Assembly (NCBI RefSeq): GCF_031846485.1
Contig: NZ_JAVRHQ010000012.1
Span: forward strand, 1-64,000
DNA from: Autumnicola tepida
GTDB taxonomy: Bacteria; Bacteroidota; Bacteroidia; Flavobacteriales; Flavobacteriaceae
Direction: 5' to 3'
Length of the DNA: 64,000 nucleotides
A program made the position numbers and the translations under genes. This document shows positions 26,150 to 35,299 of the stretch, one piece after another. A model generated the notes under the pieces. The model searched no databases and was not told the DNA's origin. It saw only the letters and a list, made by a program, of their open reading frames with translations. Each line of letters begins with the position of its first letter. Within the stretch, counting starts at the first letter, position 1.

Positions 26150-26168
26150 TCGCTTATGGCTTCCACAG
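26127..26168. repeat. 13-bp perfect inverted repeat between nfu and the phosphate transporter
   Basis: CTGTGGAAGCCAT (26127-26139, inside the last codons of nfu) and ATGGCTTCCACAG (26156-26168, after the stop) are exact reverse complements with a 16-base loop. It stands between convergent genes, so it may act as a two-way terminator or block, although no T run follows. Confidence 0.6.
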
Positions 26169-26172
26169 CCAT

Positions 26173-28437
26173 TTATATGGTGCTTTTCGCGTCAGCATAA
26201 AATTCCTGAAAAAGCTGCAACAGGCTCATTGTGGAACCAATAAGATCTTTGGTTTCCAGCAATAACCCAAAATATAATTTTGTATTTTTTGGGCTGGTTT
26301 CTGAAGTCCGTATCCGGTTTATCTGTTTCTGGATTAGTTCAGATACATAATCCAGTAACTCCTGTTTTTCGGAAAGTATGCGATCAATCTGTCCAAATTC
26401 ATGATTATTGAAAGTGTCCTCAATATCATCAAATAATACCTGCATTCTTTCATCAACCTTCTTAAGATCCCTAATTTGGTTAAATTTCAGGTTTTTATGG
26501 TTATTATGCACATGGTTATAACTATTTCGCGTAATAAAACTTATAGACTGCACCATATCCTGAAGATAATCCAGGATTAAAATGTAAAATTTACTGGCTT
26601 CCACTGAATCGTCGTCCAGAGATTTGATGAAATAAAAAATATTGCCTTTTAATTCATCAATTTCGTCCTCCAGTTTCTTGATGGCTTTGTTGTTCTTTTT
26701 AAGCTTGCTTAAATCATGATAGCCCAGGTTGTCGACTGTTTTGGTAAACATTTTATTCACCCCGCCTATTACGCTGGAAATATTTTCTGAAGTTTCTACA
26801 GTAATCTCATTTATAGTAATAATATCTGCACGGTTATATCGCTTTTTGCTCTGTTCTTCCCGGGTTTTCCTGGAATGAAGAATGCCGCTTCTCACCACCA
26901 GGATAACTGCTACCAAAATTAATACCGCCAGCGCTATAACCCCGCCGTAGTAAATAATGGCCGCAAAGATTGCCGCTGCTGAAAATGCCACTAAAGCCGT
27001 AACAAACCACCCGCCAATAACGTTGAGCACGCCGGCAACACGATAAACCGCGCTTTCCCGGTCCCACGCCCTGTCTGAAAGCGAGCTACCCATAGCTACC
27101 ATAAAGGTTACGTAAGTGGTAGATAAAGGCAGTTTAAGGCTTGTACCAATAGAAATGAGGACGCTGGCCACGACCAGGTTTACAGAAGCCCTAACCATGT
27201 CAAAAGCGGGGGCATCAATACGTTTACTTCGGCTGGGGGTGGCAGGCTTATCGAATTTGTTATCTATCCTGTTTTTTAGAGGAGCTGGTAAAATACTGGA
27301 AAAAGCATTTCCAAAAATAACGGAATACCTCACAATACTCCTGGAAAGAAAATTTGGTTCAAAGCGCTCCACACCATCTCCCTGCCTGGCAAGATTTATT
27401 CCTGTATCTACAACTGCCCGGGCTTTGCTGGAAAACCAGATAGTTGCAACCATCACCACCCCAGCCAACACAAGGAGAAAAGAAGGAGTGGCAACTTCTC
27501 CCGAAAGGTCTGTCATGAGCAGCTCTGAAGGCAGTGTTCCGCTGGCCTGGTAGCTCGCCTGCCAGATCTCAAATGATTGCCATGCCGCTATGGGCACCCC
27601 AATAAAATTCACAAGATCGTTCCCGGCAAAGGCCAGTGCAAGGGCAAAGGTTCCAACAACAATAATAATCCGTAGAATATTAAGCTTTAAAAAACTCATT
27701 AAAACCTGCGAAAGCAGGGTAAAAAAAACTAATCCGCCCAGCAGAATCAGCAAAGTATTTTCATTTATAAAATCCAGGGTACCATCAGAAATAAAGGAAA
27801 CGCTCTTCAAGCCTTTTATCAGGATAAAGTACAAAATAGCGGTTAAGGAAACTCCTCCAAAAATGGCCCCAACATATTTTATTTTCTTCTCATACTGAAA
27901 AGAAAAAATAAACCGGGAAACGTATTGCACAATCGCTCCAACAACAAAAGCGATAAAGACCGCCAGGAATATCCCCAGGATAATTTCTGTGGCCTTTGCA
28001 GTATTAATATAGCTGGTTAAACCGGCAAGGCTGCCCGAATCTGCAAAGATTTTTATTGCCGCAATACATACGGCTGCACCTAAAAGTTCAAAAACAATGG
28101 AAACGGTGGTAGAGGTGGGAAGTCCCAGGGAATTGAAGAAATCCAGCAGTAAAACATCGGTGATCATTACTGCCATAAATATGATCATAATCTCTTCAAA
28201 ATAGAACTGGCCGGGCATAAAAATCCCTTTCCTGGCCACTTCCATTAATCCGCTGGAAAAAATGGCCCCAACAGCCACCCCAAGGCTGGCAACTATAAAA
28301 ATGGTTCGCATGGAAACAGCCTTTGAACCTATAGCCGAATTCAAAAAATTGATAGCATCGTTACTTACCCCAACAACCAGATCTGTAATAGCCAGGGCCA
28401 ATAATGCCACCAGCATTACGATGTACACATCCTCCAT
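26173..28437 (-). CDS. pit: Inorganic phosphate transporter of the PiT family with PhoU-like tail
   Basis: A 754-residue inner-membrane carrier. The two PiT signature repeats are visible as VGVSNDAINFLNSAIGS (about residues 23-39) and FAGNDLVNFIGVPIAAW. There are about 12 transmembrane helices up to roughly residue 530. The last 200 residues are soluble and helical (ITINEITVETSENISSVIGGVN... to ...LLLETKDLIG), similar to PhoU/DUF47 proteins that regulate Pit permeases. In many bacteria that regulator is a separate gene; here it is fused, as in other Bacteroidota. It should import phosphate with protons or Na+. Confidence 0.92.
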   Translation of the reverse strand: MEDVYIVMLVALLALAITDLVVGVSNDAINFLNSAIGSKAVSMRTIFIVASLGVAVGAIFSSGLMEVARKGIFMPGQFYFEEIMIIFMAVMITDVLLLDFFNSLGLPTSTTVSIVFELLGAAVCIAAIKIFADSGSLAGLTSYINTAKATEIILGIFLAVFIAFVVGAIVQYVSRFIFSFQYEKKIKYVGAIFGGVSLTAILYFILIKGLKSVSFISDGTLDFINENTLLILLGGLVFFTLLSQVLMSFLKLNILRIIIVVGTFALALAFAGNDLVNFIGVPIAAWQSFEIWQASYQASGTLPSELLMTDLSGEVATPSFLLVLAGVVMVATIWFSSKARAVVDTGINLARQGDGVERFEPNFLSRSIVRYSVIFGNAFSSILPAPLKNRIDNKFDKPATPSRSKRIDAPAFDMVRASVNLVVASVLISIGTSLKLPLSTTYVTFMVAMGSSLSDRAWDRESAVYRVAGVLNVIGGWFVTALVAFSAAAIFAAIIYYGGVIALAVLILVAVILVVRSGILHSRKTREEQSKKRYNRADIITINEITVETSENISSVIGGVNKMFTKTVDNLGYHDLSKLKKNNKAIKKLEDEIDELKGNIFYFIKSLDDDSVEASKFYILILDYLQDMVQSISFITRNSYNHVHNNHKNLKFNQIRDLKKVDERMQVLFDDIEDTFNNHEFGQIDRILSEKQELLDYVSELIQKQINRIRTSETSPKNTKLYFGLLLETKDLIGSTMSLLQLFQEFYADAKSTI

Positions 28438-28587
28438 ATACCTACTTTGTTTTCAACCAGCAAAAGTGAATCTTTTTTAGCAATATTTTCCTGAACAAAG
28501 GTTATTAAAACTTTAACAAGCAAACAAATGCATATTTCGTAACTTCTTAGGGCTTATAAATTATTAACCATTAAAATATATTAAATT

Positions 28588-28788
28588 ATGGCTATACTAA
28601 AGGTAATTGAAGTAATGGCAAATTCCGATAAAAGCTGGGAAGAAGCCGCAAAAAATGCTGTAAGGCAGGCAGCAAAATCCGTTAAAAATATCAAATCTGT
28701 TTATATAAAAGAACAAACCGCCAATGTGGAAGGTGAAAACCTGGTGGATTACCGGGTGAATGTAAAAATCACCTTTGAGGTAGATTAG
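28588..28788 (+). CDS. Dodecin-family flavin-binding protein
   Basis: A 66-residue protein matching the dodecin family in length and pattern (MAILKVIEVMANSDKSWEEA, then VKNIKSVYIKEQTANVEG and YRVNVKITFEV). Dodecins form hollow 12-mers that store flavins or coenzyme A. It is a single-gene unit with a strong terminator 24 bases after the stop. Confidence 0.95.
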   Translation: MAILKVIEVMANSDKSWEEAAKNAVRQAAKSVKNIKSVYIKEQTANVEGENLVDYRVNVKITFEVD

Positions 28789-28811
28789 ATCAAGAGTATT
28801 TTTAACCTGAG

Positions 28812-28846
28812 CGCTCCCCTATATCCTTTATTTGGGAGCGTTTTTT
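28812..28846 (+). terminator. Terminator after the dodecin gene
   Basis: CGCTCCC (28812-28818) pairs with GGGAGCG (28834-28840), followed by six T residues. It lies directly before the ATG of the next gene (28859). Confidence 0.85.
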
Positions 28847-28858
28847 ATATTCCTTTTT

Positions 28859-30883
28859 ATGAATTCTGAAAGCCCAAAATATACCAACCAGTTAATTGAA
28901 GAAACCAGCCCATATCTTCTACAGCATGCCCATAACCCTGTAAACTGGAGGGCATGGAATGATAAGTCCCTGGCCGCGGCAGAAGAAGAAAACAAGCTCC
29001 TTTTAATAAGCGTTGGTTATTCTGCCTGCCACTGGTGCCATGTTATGGAACATGAAAGCTTTGAAGATGAGACTGTGGCTGAAGTAATGAACAGGCATTA
29101 CATCAACATAAAAGTGGACCGAGAGGAACGGCCTGATGTAGACCAGGTTTATATGAATGCGATACAGATTATGACCGGCAGTGGCGGTTGGCCAATGAAT
29201 ATAGTCGCACTTCCGGATGGCCGCCCTGTTTGGGGAGGTACTTACTTTAGAAAAGAGCAATGGAAAGAAGCTTTAACTCAAATTTCCCGGCTATATGAAG
29301 AGAAGCCGGAGCAACTTTTTGATTATGCCGAACGTTTAAAAGAAGGTCTTCAGCAGTTGCAGCTAATAAACGTGCCAGAAAAAAATGCGGAGTTTAGCAG
29401 GGATTTCCTTAGAGAAGTTGTTGATGGCTGGAGAAAAAACTTTGACCTCAAAAATGGCGGTCCCAAAGGCGCCCCAAAATTTATGATGCCCAACAGCATA
29501 CAATTTTTAATGCGTTATGCTTTCCAGGAAGAAGATCAGGAATTGATGGATTATGTTCAATTTACGCTAAAAAAAATATCCTATGGAGGCATTTATGATC
29601 ACCTGGAGGGGGGATTTTCACGCTATTCGGTAGATGAGAAATGGCATGTTCCACATTTTGAAAAAATGCTTTATGATAATGCGCAGCTGATTAACCTCTA
29701 CAGCCAGGCCTATAAATTAACCAGGGATGAATGGTACGAAGTGGTGGTTCATCAAACCCTGAACTTCATAAAAAATGAACTTACCGATATTTCCGGCGCA
29801 TTCTATTCGGCCCTGGACGCAGATAGTTTAGATGAAAATGGTAATTCTGAAGAAGGAGCCTATTATGTGTGGACAAAGGAAGAATTGAAATCGGTCCTGG
29901 GCCAGGAATTTTCCACTTTTGCAAAATTTTATAATATTAATGACTACGGAAAGTGGGAAGATGATAAATATGTGCTCATTAGAACTAAGGATACAAAACA
30001 ATTGGCTGATGAATTAGACTTTTCTGAAGCGGAAATCGTAGAAAAACATAGTGAATGGCAAGAACAATTGAGGGAGCAACGCCAAAAAAGGGTTAAACCA
30101 GGACTGGACGATAAAAGCCTCACTTCGTGGAATGCATTAATGCTTTCGGCTTATGCTGAAGCTTACAAAGCCTTTGAAAATCCTGGCTATCTCGAGGCAG
30201 CTTTAAACAATGCGGAATTTATTCTTAAACATCAACTTGAAGAAACCGGCGAACTTCTGCACAATTACAAGTCGGGCCAGAGTACCATAAACGGGTACCT
30301 GGAAGACTATGCATTTACCATAGAAGCATTTATTAAACTGCACGAAATTACCCTGGAAGAAAAATGGCTTCAGCATGCAGATGATCTTGCTGAATTTTGC
30401 TTCAGCCATTTCCATGATAAAAATTCAGGGTTTTTCTTTTTTACTTCAGAAAAAGATCCTGCCCTTGTCACGCGCAATATTGAAAATACAGATAATGTGA
30501 TCCCCGCGTCCAATTCAGCTATGGCCAATAACCTGTTTCTCCTTTACAGGCATTTTTCAAAAGAAAAGTACCGGGATACCGCTGAAAAAATGCTTCACGG
30601 AGTACGGGAGCAAATAAAGAGCTATCCCCGGGGCTATTCCAACTGGCTTTACCTCATGATGAATTTTACTCATCCCTTTTATGAAGTTGTGGTTATGGGG
30701 GAGGATGTAATTCCACTAAACTACAAACTTGCCAAATACTACCTACCCAACGTTATGGTATCAGGCGCCTGTAAAGATTCTCAGCTTCCGCTACTTCAGG
30801 GACGCTTTGCTACGGGAAAAAACCAAATCTATGTGTGTTCAGAGGGCAAATGTGAATTACCATTAACATCTGTGGAAGAATAA
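28859..30883 (+). CDS. DUF255/YyaL-type thioredoxin-domain protein
   Basis: A 674-residue protein of the YyaL/SPATA20 family. The N-terminal thioredoxin-like domain (about 1-170) starts SPYLLQHAHNPVNW and has the motif SACHWCHVM with Cys57 and Cys60. The rest is an alpha/alpha toroid of the glycosidase type (motifs such as GGIYDHLEGGFSRYSVDEKWHVPHFEKMLYDNA, given here only as a region around residues 240-275). The biochemical role of the family is unknown. ATG 28859 was chosen because an earlier ATG at 28832 lies inside the terminator stem. Confidence 0.9.
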   Translation: MNSESPKYTNQLIEETSPYLLQHAHNPVNWRAWNDKSLAAAEEENKLLLISVGYSACHWCHVMEHESFEDETVAEVMNRHYINIKVDREERPDVDQVYMNAIQIMTGSGGWPMNIVALPDGRPVWGGTYFRKEQWKEALTQISRLYEEKPEQLFDYAERLKEGLQQLQLINVPEKNAEFSRDFLREVVDGWRKNFDLKNGGPKGAPKFMMPNSIQFLMRYAFQEEDQELMDYVQFTLKKISYGGIYDHLEGGFSRYSVDEKWHVPHFEKMLYDNAQLINLYSQAYKLTRDEWYEVVVHQTLNFIKNELTDISGAFYSALDADSLDENGNSEEGAYYVWTKEELKSVLGQEFSTFAKFYNINDYGKWEDDKYVLIRTKDTKQLADELDFSEAEIVEKHSEWQEQLREQRQKRVKPGLDDKSLTSWNALMLSAYAEAYKAFENPGYLEAALNNAEFILKHQLEETGELLHNYKSGQSTINGYLEDYAFTIEAFIKLHEITLEEKWLQHADDLAEFCFSHFHDKNSGFFFFTSEKDPALVTRNIENTDNVIPASNSAMANNLFLLYRHFSKEKYRDTAEKMLHGVREQIKSYPRGYSNWLYLMMNFTHPFYEVVVMGEDVIPLNYKLAKYYLPNVMVSGACKDSQLPLLQGRFATGKNQIYVCSEGKCELPLTSVEE

Positions 30884-30953
30884 ATAGAACACATAAAACA
30901 ATCTTAACAAAAATTAACAATAAAAATTCCCATTTCTCTCATTTATATCTTCC

Positions 30954-30974
30954 TTTTGTAGAAAATCTACAAAA
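30954..30974. promoter_or_regulatory. Palindrome directly before mscS
   Basis: TTTTGTAGA and TCTACAAAA form a perfect 9-bp inverted repeat around AAA and end four bases before the mscS ATG. It could be a regulator site or an RNA hairpin that limits translation. No direct evidence for either. Confidence 0.45.
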
Positions 30975-30977
30975 ACA

Positions 30978-31856
30978 ATGGAGCAATTTAATGACTGGGA
31001 AAGGTATGCTAAAGAATACACCCAAAAATTCATAGACTTTTTACCTGATCTTATCGCGGCAATTCTTTTGCTGGTTGTGGGACTATGGATAATCAAAGTG
31101 ATTATTAAATACATCAAAAAAATTGCAGATACCCGCAATTATGATCCTGCCCTCGAGAACTTTATAGTAAGCCTGCTTAACTGGGGGCTTAAAATTCTGC
31201 TTTTTGTCCTGGTGATTTCCCAATTGGGCATAGAGACCACTTCCCTTGTGGCCGCTATTGGTGCCGCAGGTTTGGCTATTGGCCTGGCACTGCAGGGTTC
31301 ATTATCCAATTTTGCCGGCGGAGTACTTATAATTATGCTTAAGCCTTTTAAGATTGGGGATTGGATTGAAGCACAGGGTGTTTCCGGCAGTGTGGTGGAA
31401 ATTTCCCTTTTTTACACCAAGATCAATACATTTGGAAACCAGCGGGTGGTAATTCCTAATGGTGAATTGAGTAATGACAATATCACCAACTACAGCCATA
31501 ATGATACCAGGAGGGAAAACCTGAGCTTTGGAATTTCTTACGATGATGATATTAAAAAGGCCAAAGAAGTCCTGGAAAACCTTGTAAAAGAGCAAAAAGA
31601 CATCCTGGAAGACCCGGCTCCGCAAATTCTTGTAGGGGAATTGGGAGACAATTCTGTAAACCTGTTTGTGCGCTATTTTGCTCCTAACAGCGTTTTTTGG
31701 GATATCCACTGGTATATGATTGAAGAAGGAAAAATAAGGCTGGAAGCCGCCGGTATGACTATTCCTTATCCACAGCGTGATGTATATCTTTACGACCAGA
31801 CAAAGATGAAGGGTACGGTTGAAAAGGAAAAAGAGCCAAAATCCCTGGATAAGTAA
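30978..31856 (+). CDS. mscS: Small-conductance mechanosensitive channel (MscS family)
   Basis: A 292-residue inner-membrane channel that opens under osmotic downshock. Three transmembrane helices lie at about 20-44, 62-83 and 90-118. The third is the pore helix with alternating Gly and Ala (AAIGAAGLAIGLALQGSLSN), followed by the MscS signature around FKIGDWIEAQGVSGSVVEIS and the cytoplasmic domain with RVVIPNGELSNDNITNYS. The length is typical of the short MscS class. It is transcribed alone and convergent with tsaB. Confidence 0.95.
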   Translation: MEQFNDWERYAKEYTQKFIDFLPDLIAAILLLVVGLWIIKVIIKYIKKIADTRNYDPALENFIVSLLNWGLKILLFVLVISQLGIETTSLVAAIGAAGLAIGLALQGSLSNFAGGVLIIMLKPFKIGDWIEAQGVSGSVVEISLFYTKINTFGNQRVVIPNGELSNDNITNYSHNDTRRENLSFGISYDDDIKKAKEVLENLVKEQKDILEDPAPQILVGELGDNSVNLFVRYFAPNSVFWDIHWYMIEEGKIRLEAAGMTIPYPQRDVYLYDQTKMKGTVEKEKEPKSLDK

Positions 31857-31863
31857 ATAAAAA

Positions 31864-31883
31864 AGCCCGTTTTTTAACCGGCT
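31864..31883. terminator. Two-way terminator between mscS and tsaB
   Basis: AGCCCGTT and AACCGGCT pair with one mismatch around TTTT, with A and T tracts outside the left arm. On the minus strand it ends in T residues; on the plus strand it begins 7 bases after the mscS stop. It overlaps the last codons of tsaB. Confidence 0.6.
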
Positions 31884-32530
31884 ATAAAATCTTTTAAATA
31901 ATAAGGTTCAAAGTAAGCGACATCTTCGGTGTCGCTTTTTTGATATTTGTTTTCGGCAGCTTTCGCCATCTCGCGGGCCGAAGGAAGGCTTTTTATATAC
32001 CTTGCATTCGCCTGTGAACAAATATTTTCAAATTTCTCCACTCCGCTTCCAATAAAAATTATTTTTCCCTTTTCAAGATACTCTGAAAAAGAAGTTTCCT
32101 CCAGGACCTCGGCTTTGGTATCCCTGATCTGAATTTTTGTGGGATCAAAAACAGCAGAATAAACTTCCATTCTCCTTGCATCCAGCATAGGAACAATATA
32201 ATTTGTTTCTTGCTTTACCTGAAGGGCAAGCGAGTACAAAGTAGGGATGGAAATAAGCGGAATGTCGAGAGAAAAACATAAGCCTTTTGCCGCAGACACG
32301 CCAATTCTAAGCCCTGTGTAGGATCCAGGGCCTTTGCTCACCGCCACCGCGTCCAGGTCTTCCGGTTTTAACCCATTTTCTTCCAGGATTTCCTTTATAA
32401 AAACATGCAGTTTTTCAGCGTGGGAATAGTTTTTATCATTATCCTCCTTAAGGTCGAGCAGCGCGCCATCTTTAGCAAGCGCTACAGAGCAATTGGTGGA
32501 TGCTGTTTCCAAACAAAGTATTAATGCCAA
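31874..32530 (-). CDS. tsaB: tRNA threonylcarbamoyladenosine biosynthesis protein TsaB
   Basis: A 218-residue ASKHA-fold protein that works with TsaD and TsaE to make t6A37 in ANN-decoding tRNAs. The start LILCLETASTNCSVAL and the KGPGSYTGLRIGVSAAKGL motif are diagnostic. The start codon must be TTG at 32530 because an in-frame stop lies two codons upstream and no ATG precedes the conserved N-terminus. It follows the efflux operon with only 11 bases between, so it may be read from that operon. Confidence 0.94.
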   Translation of the reverse strand: MALILCLETASTNCSVALAKDGALLDLKEDNDKNYSHAEKLHVFIKEILEENGLKPEDLDAVAVSKGPGSYTGLRIGVSAAKGLCFSLDIPLISIPTLYSLALQVKQETNYIVPMLDARRMEVYSAVFDPTKIQIRDTKAEVLEETSFSEYLEKGKIIFIGSGVEKFENICSQANARYIKSLPSAREMAKAAENKYQKSDTEDVAYFEPYYLKDFIAG

Positions 32531-32541
32531 AATTCAAATTT

Positions 32542-33801
32542 TTATTCCCCTCCGGGTGCTCCCTGTACTTCTACCTCATCTCCTGCTTTCAAACTTCTGG
32601 TAACGGTATTATAGGGGCCTGTTATTACTACATCTCCGGCCTCAAGGCCTTTGGTAATTTCAATATTCGCATCATTCTGAATACCGGTTTCCACAGGTTG
32701 CAGGCGGGCTTTGCTTCCTTCTTTAAGAAATACGGCTTCAAATTTCTCTCCGCCTCCTGCAACATCTGCTGAACCCGCCCCGGTAGTATCAGATTTTATC
32801 ACAATGGCGCTGATTGGCACTCCAATCACATTTTCCTTTTTATTGGTAATAATATCTACCGTGGCAGTCATTCCCGGCCTGAAAGGGCTATAGCTTTCAG
32901 GTTTTCCTTCTAAAAGGTCCTTATAGGATTCTTCCAGGATACGTACTTTCACTTTAAAGTTTGTCACCTGGTCTGTAGTTAAATCTGAATCGGCCGAATT
33001 GGAAATTTCTGTTACCAGGCCTTTAAATTCTTTTCCGAGATAAGCATCCACTTCAACAATGGTAGAATCCCCCACTGAAACTTTTACGATATCATTTTCA
33101 TTTACATCAACCTCAACCTCCATATTAGACAAATCTGCCACTCTTAATATTTCGGTACCGGCCATTTGCTGTGTTCCCACAACCCGCTCTCCAAGTTCGG
33201 CGTCCAGTTTGGAAATAGTACCCGTCATGGGAGCGTAAATATTTGTTCTGCTAAGGTTGTCCTGTGCCTCGGTAACGGTGGCAGCCGAACTTTGCATATT
33301 GTAATAAGCGGATTCCTTGCTGGCTTCAGCCATTTCATAATTGGAAACGACCTGGTCCCATTCCGCCTTGGAAATCACTCCTTTTTCAAAGAGGGTTTTG
33401 TTACGTTCATAATCAGCAGTGGCCTGCTTGAGGTTCGCCTGGGTCTGGGCATAATTGGCCCTCATATTTTGCAGGCTTGCCTGCGCCCTTTGCACGCTGG
33501 ACTGGTATATATCTGGGTTTACCCTAACCAAAAGATCTCCTTTTTCCACGGTTTGTCCTTCAACCACAGGTAACTCTATTATTTCCCCGGAAACTTCCGA
33601 AGAAAGCTTCACCTCTACTTCCGGCTGAATTTTTCCGGTTGCAGAAACAGTTTCTGTAATATCTATAGGCTCTACGTTAGTAATTTCCACCTGTTTAAAA
33701 TTCCCTGATTTTCCAAACCAGCCGGCTTTTTTCCCAATAACCAGTAAAACTATTAAGGCAACTACAACTCCTATGATGATATAAAGTGTCTTTTTCTTCA
33801 T
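32542..33801 (-). CDS. Periplasmic adaptor (HlyD/MacA type) of the efflux operon, second copy
   Basis: A 419-residue membrane fusion protein. One N-terminal membrane anchor (residues 5-22) is followed by a lipoyl-like half motif (VSATGKIQPEVEVKLSSEVSG), a coiled-coil hairpin (about 100-200), the second lipoyl half (NIYAPMTGTISKL) and a beta-barrel domain. It should link the inner-membrane permease to the TolC channel. It lies 3 bases after tolC. The operon carries another adaptor (35300-36418) of similar layout but low similarity, so the two may form a mixed ring or serve the two permeases. Confidence 0.9.
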   Translation of the reverse strand: MKKKTLYIIIGVVVALIVLLVIGKKAGWFGKSGNFKQVEITNVEPIDITETVSATGKIQPEVEVKLSSEVSGEIIELPVVEGQTVEKGDLLVRVNPDIYQSSVQRAQASLQNMRANYAQTQANLKQATADYERNKTLFEKGVISKAEWDQVVSNYEMAEASKESAYYNMQSSAATVTEAQDNLSRTNIYAPMTGTISKLDAELGERVVGTQQMAGTEILRVADLSNMEVEVDVNENDIVKVSVGDSTIVEVDAYLGKEFKGLVTEISNSADSDLTTDQVTNFKVKVRILEESYKDLLEGKPESYSPFRPGMTATVDIITNKKENVIGVPISAIVIKSDTTGAGSADVAGGGEKFEAVFLKEGSKARLQPVETGIQNDANIEITKGLEAGDVVITGPYNTVTRSLKAGDEVEVQGAPGGE

Positions 33802-33804
33802 TTT

Positions 33805-35241
33805 TTAAAATTTAAGTTCGGAAACCGGTACTCCAAAATATAATTCCAGAACTTTTATATTGAAAATATAATCATATTTAGCTCTTAGTACTTCTCTTAC
33901 AGCATTTTCATACCTCAACTTCGCCTGGCTGAAATCCAGGGCGTTGCTTAGCCCAACTTCGTAGCGCTGCGTGGCATATTCGTAAGCCTGCTCCTGTGCT
34001 TCCACAGCAACAAGGGCAGCTTCATAAGCTTCCTTAGCTCCCTGCGCATCTACGTATGCCTGATAAACATTTGCCTCGAGGTCCAGCTCTGCCTGCTCTA
34101 ACTGAAAGTTTGCCCTTTGCACATCAATCTCGCTCCTCTTTACCTGGTTGCGGGTAGCCCATCCGTTAAAAATGGGAATATTAAGTTGTACTCCATAACT
34201 TATCCCGTCGTTTCGCTGTAGCTGCTCAAAGAAAGGCAGTGGATTCCCAATTGTACTCACTGTATTTGGAGTTACCACCACATCCCCGGTAGCTTCCACA
34301 ACGCCAATCTCCCGGGTTGGATCCTCTGGATCTACATCCACACTCACTATTCTTCCCGCGCCGGATTCCCTGGTATTATAGTTGAAGAACCCGCCAAAAC
34401 TTGGAAGGTATGCCCCTTTGGCAATTTCTACGTCCTTTTCTGCTAAATCACGGTTGGCTTCAGCTATTTTTATTTCTGACCGTTCTTCCTTGGCCATATC
34501 GATAACATCATAAACCGAATTATCCAAAACCTCGGTTCCTAAAATATCGTAATCCCGTTCTACAATATCAAAACTTTCATAATCTTTAATCAGCAGCATT
34601 TGTGCCAGGCTGATAAGGGAGATCTTCACGTTATTCCGGGCGATGATTATTTGCTGCTTTTCATCGGCATTAGTGGCAAGAATTTCCAGCAGGTCTCCCT
34701 GAGGCACAGACCCAGCATCTACAAGCTCCCTGGTTCTTTCAATTTGTTCAAGGGTAACTTCATTCTGGGACCTTAAAACTTCAAGGGTTTGTTTATTAAA
34801 CAACACCTGTAGATAGGTATCTGCCACCATAAGGGTAATATCGTCTTCCATCTGGTCCAGGGAATATTCCGCAGCAAGCCTTGAAAGCTTCGCCCTTTGC
34901 AGCTGCTTAAAATTCCGCAGTCCGTCGAACAAGGTTAAACTGGCGGTAACCCCCGCAGAAAAGTTTCTGGTGGTTTGTGTTTGCAGGATTCCGGTGGTTA
35001 CGTTTGTGGTTAAACCTGTATTCCAGGAATTGCTGGCTGAGGCATTAATATTAGGGATAAAATTGCCCAAAGCGTCCAGCCGTGCAATTTTTGCAGCCTC
35101 TAAATCCAGTTCGGTTTGTTTTACGGAAATATTCTTTTCTAAAGCCCTGTTCACACATTCCTGTAAGGTCCATTTTTTCTCCTGGGCATTGGCAAGGACA
35201 CTCACAAAAAGAAGGAAGGCTAAAAGCTTAAATTTATTCAT
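33805..35241 (-). CDS. tolC: TolC-family outer membrane efflux channel
   Basis: A 478-residue outer membrane factor. The signal peptide ends in VLANAQ, and the mature N-terminus KWTLQECVNRALEKNISVKQ is typical. Two repeats of coiled-coil and strand segments follow (QARNF-type strands near SNSWNTGLTTNV and NIPIFNGWATRNQVKRSEID). It forms the exit duct for the two permeases of this operon. The ATG is 58 bases after the first adaptor gene, and the stop is 3 bases before the second. Confidence 0.92.
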   Translation of the reverse strand: MNKFKLLAFLLFVSVLANAQEKKWTLQECVNRALEKNISVKQTELDLEAAKIARLDALGNFIPNINASASNSWNTGLTTNVTTGILQTQTTRNFSAGVTASLTLFDGLRNFKQLQRAKLSRLAAEYSLDQMEDDITLMVADTYLQVLFNKQTLEVLRSQNEVTLEQIERTRELVDAGSVPQGDLLEILATNADEKQQIIIARNNVKISLISLAQMLLIKDYESFDIVERDYDILGTEVLDNSVYDVIDMAKEERSEIKIAEANRDLAEKDVEIAKGAYLPSFGGFFNYNTRESGAGRIVSVDVDPEDPTREIGVVEATGDVVVTPNTVSTIGNPLPFFEQLQRNDGISYGVQLNIPIFNGWATRNQVKRSEIDVQRANFQLEQAELDLEANVYQAYVDAQGAKEAYEAALVAVEAQEQAYEYATQRYEVGLSNALDFSQAKLRYENAVREVLRAKYDYIFNIKVLELYFGVPVSELKF

Positions 35242-35299
35242 AATATTGGTTGTGAAAGATATGTCTGTTAAAAATTAAAGATGTTACACTCAAGGCCTT

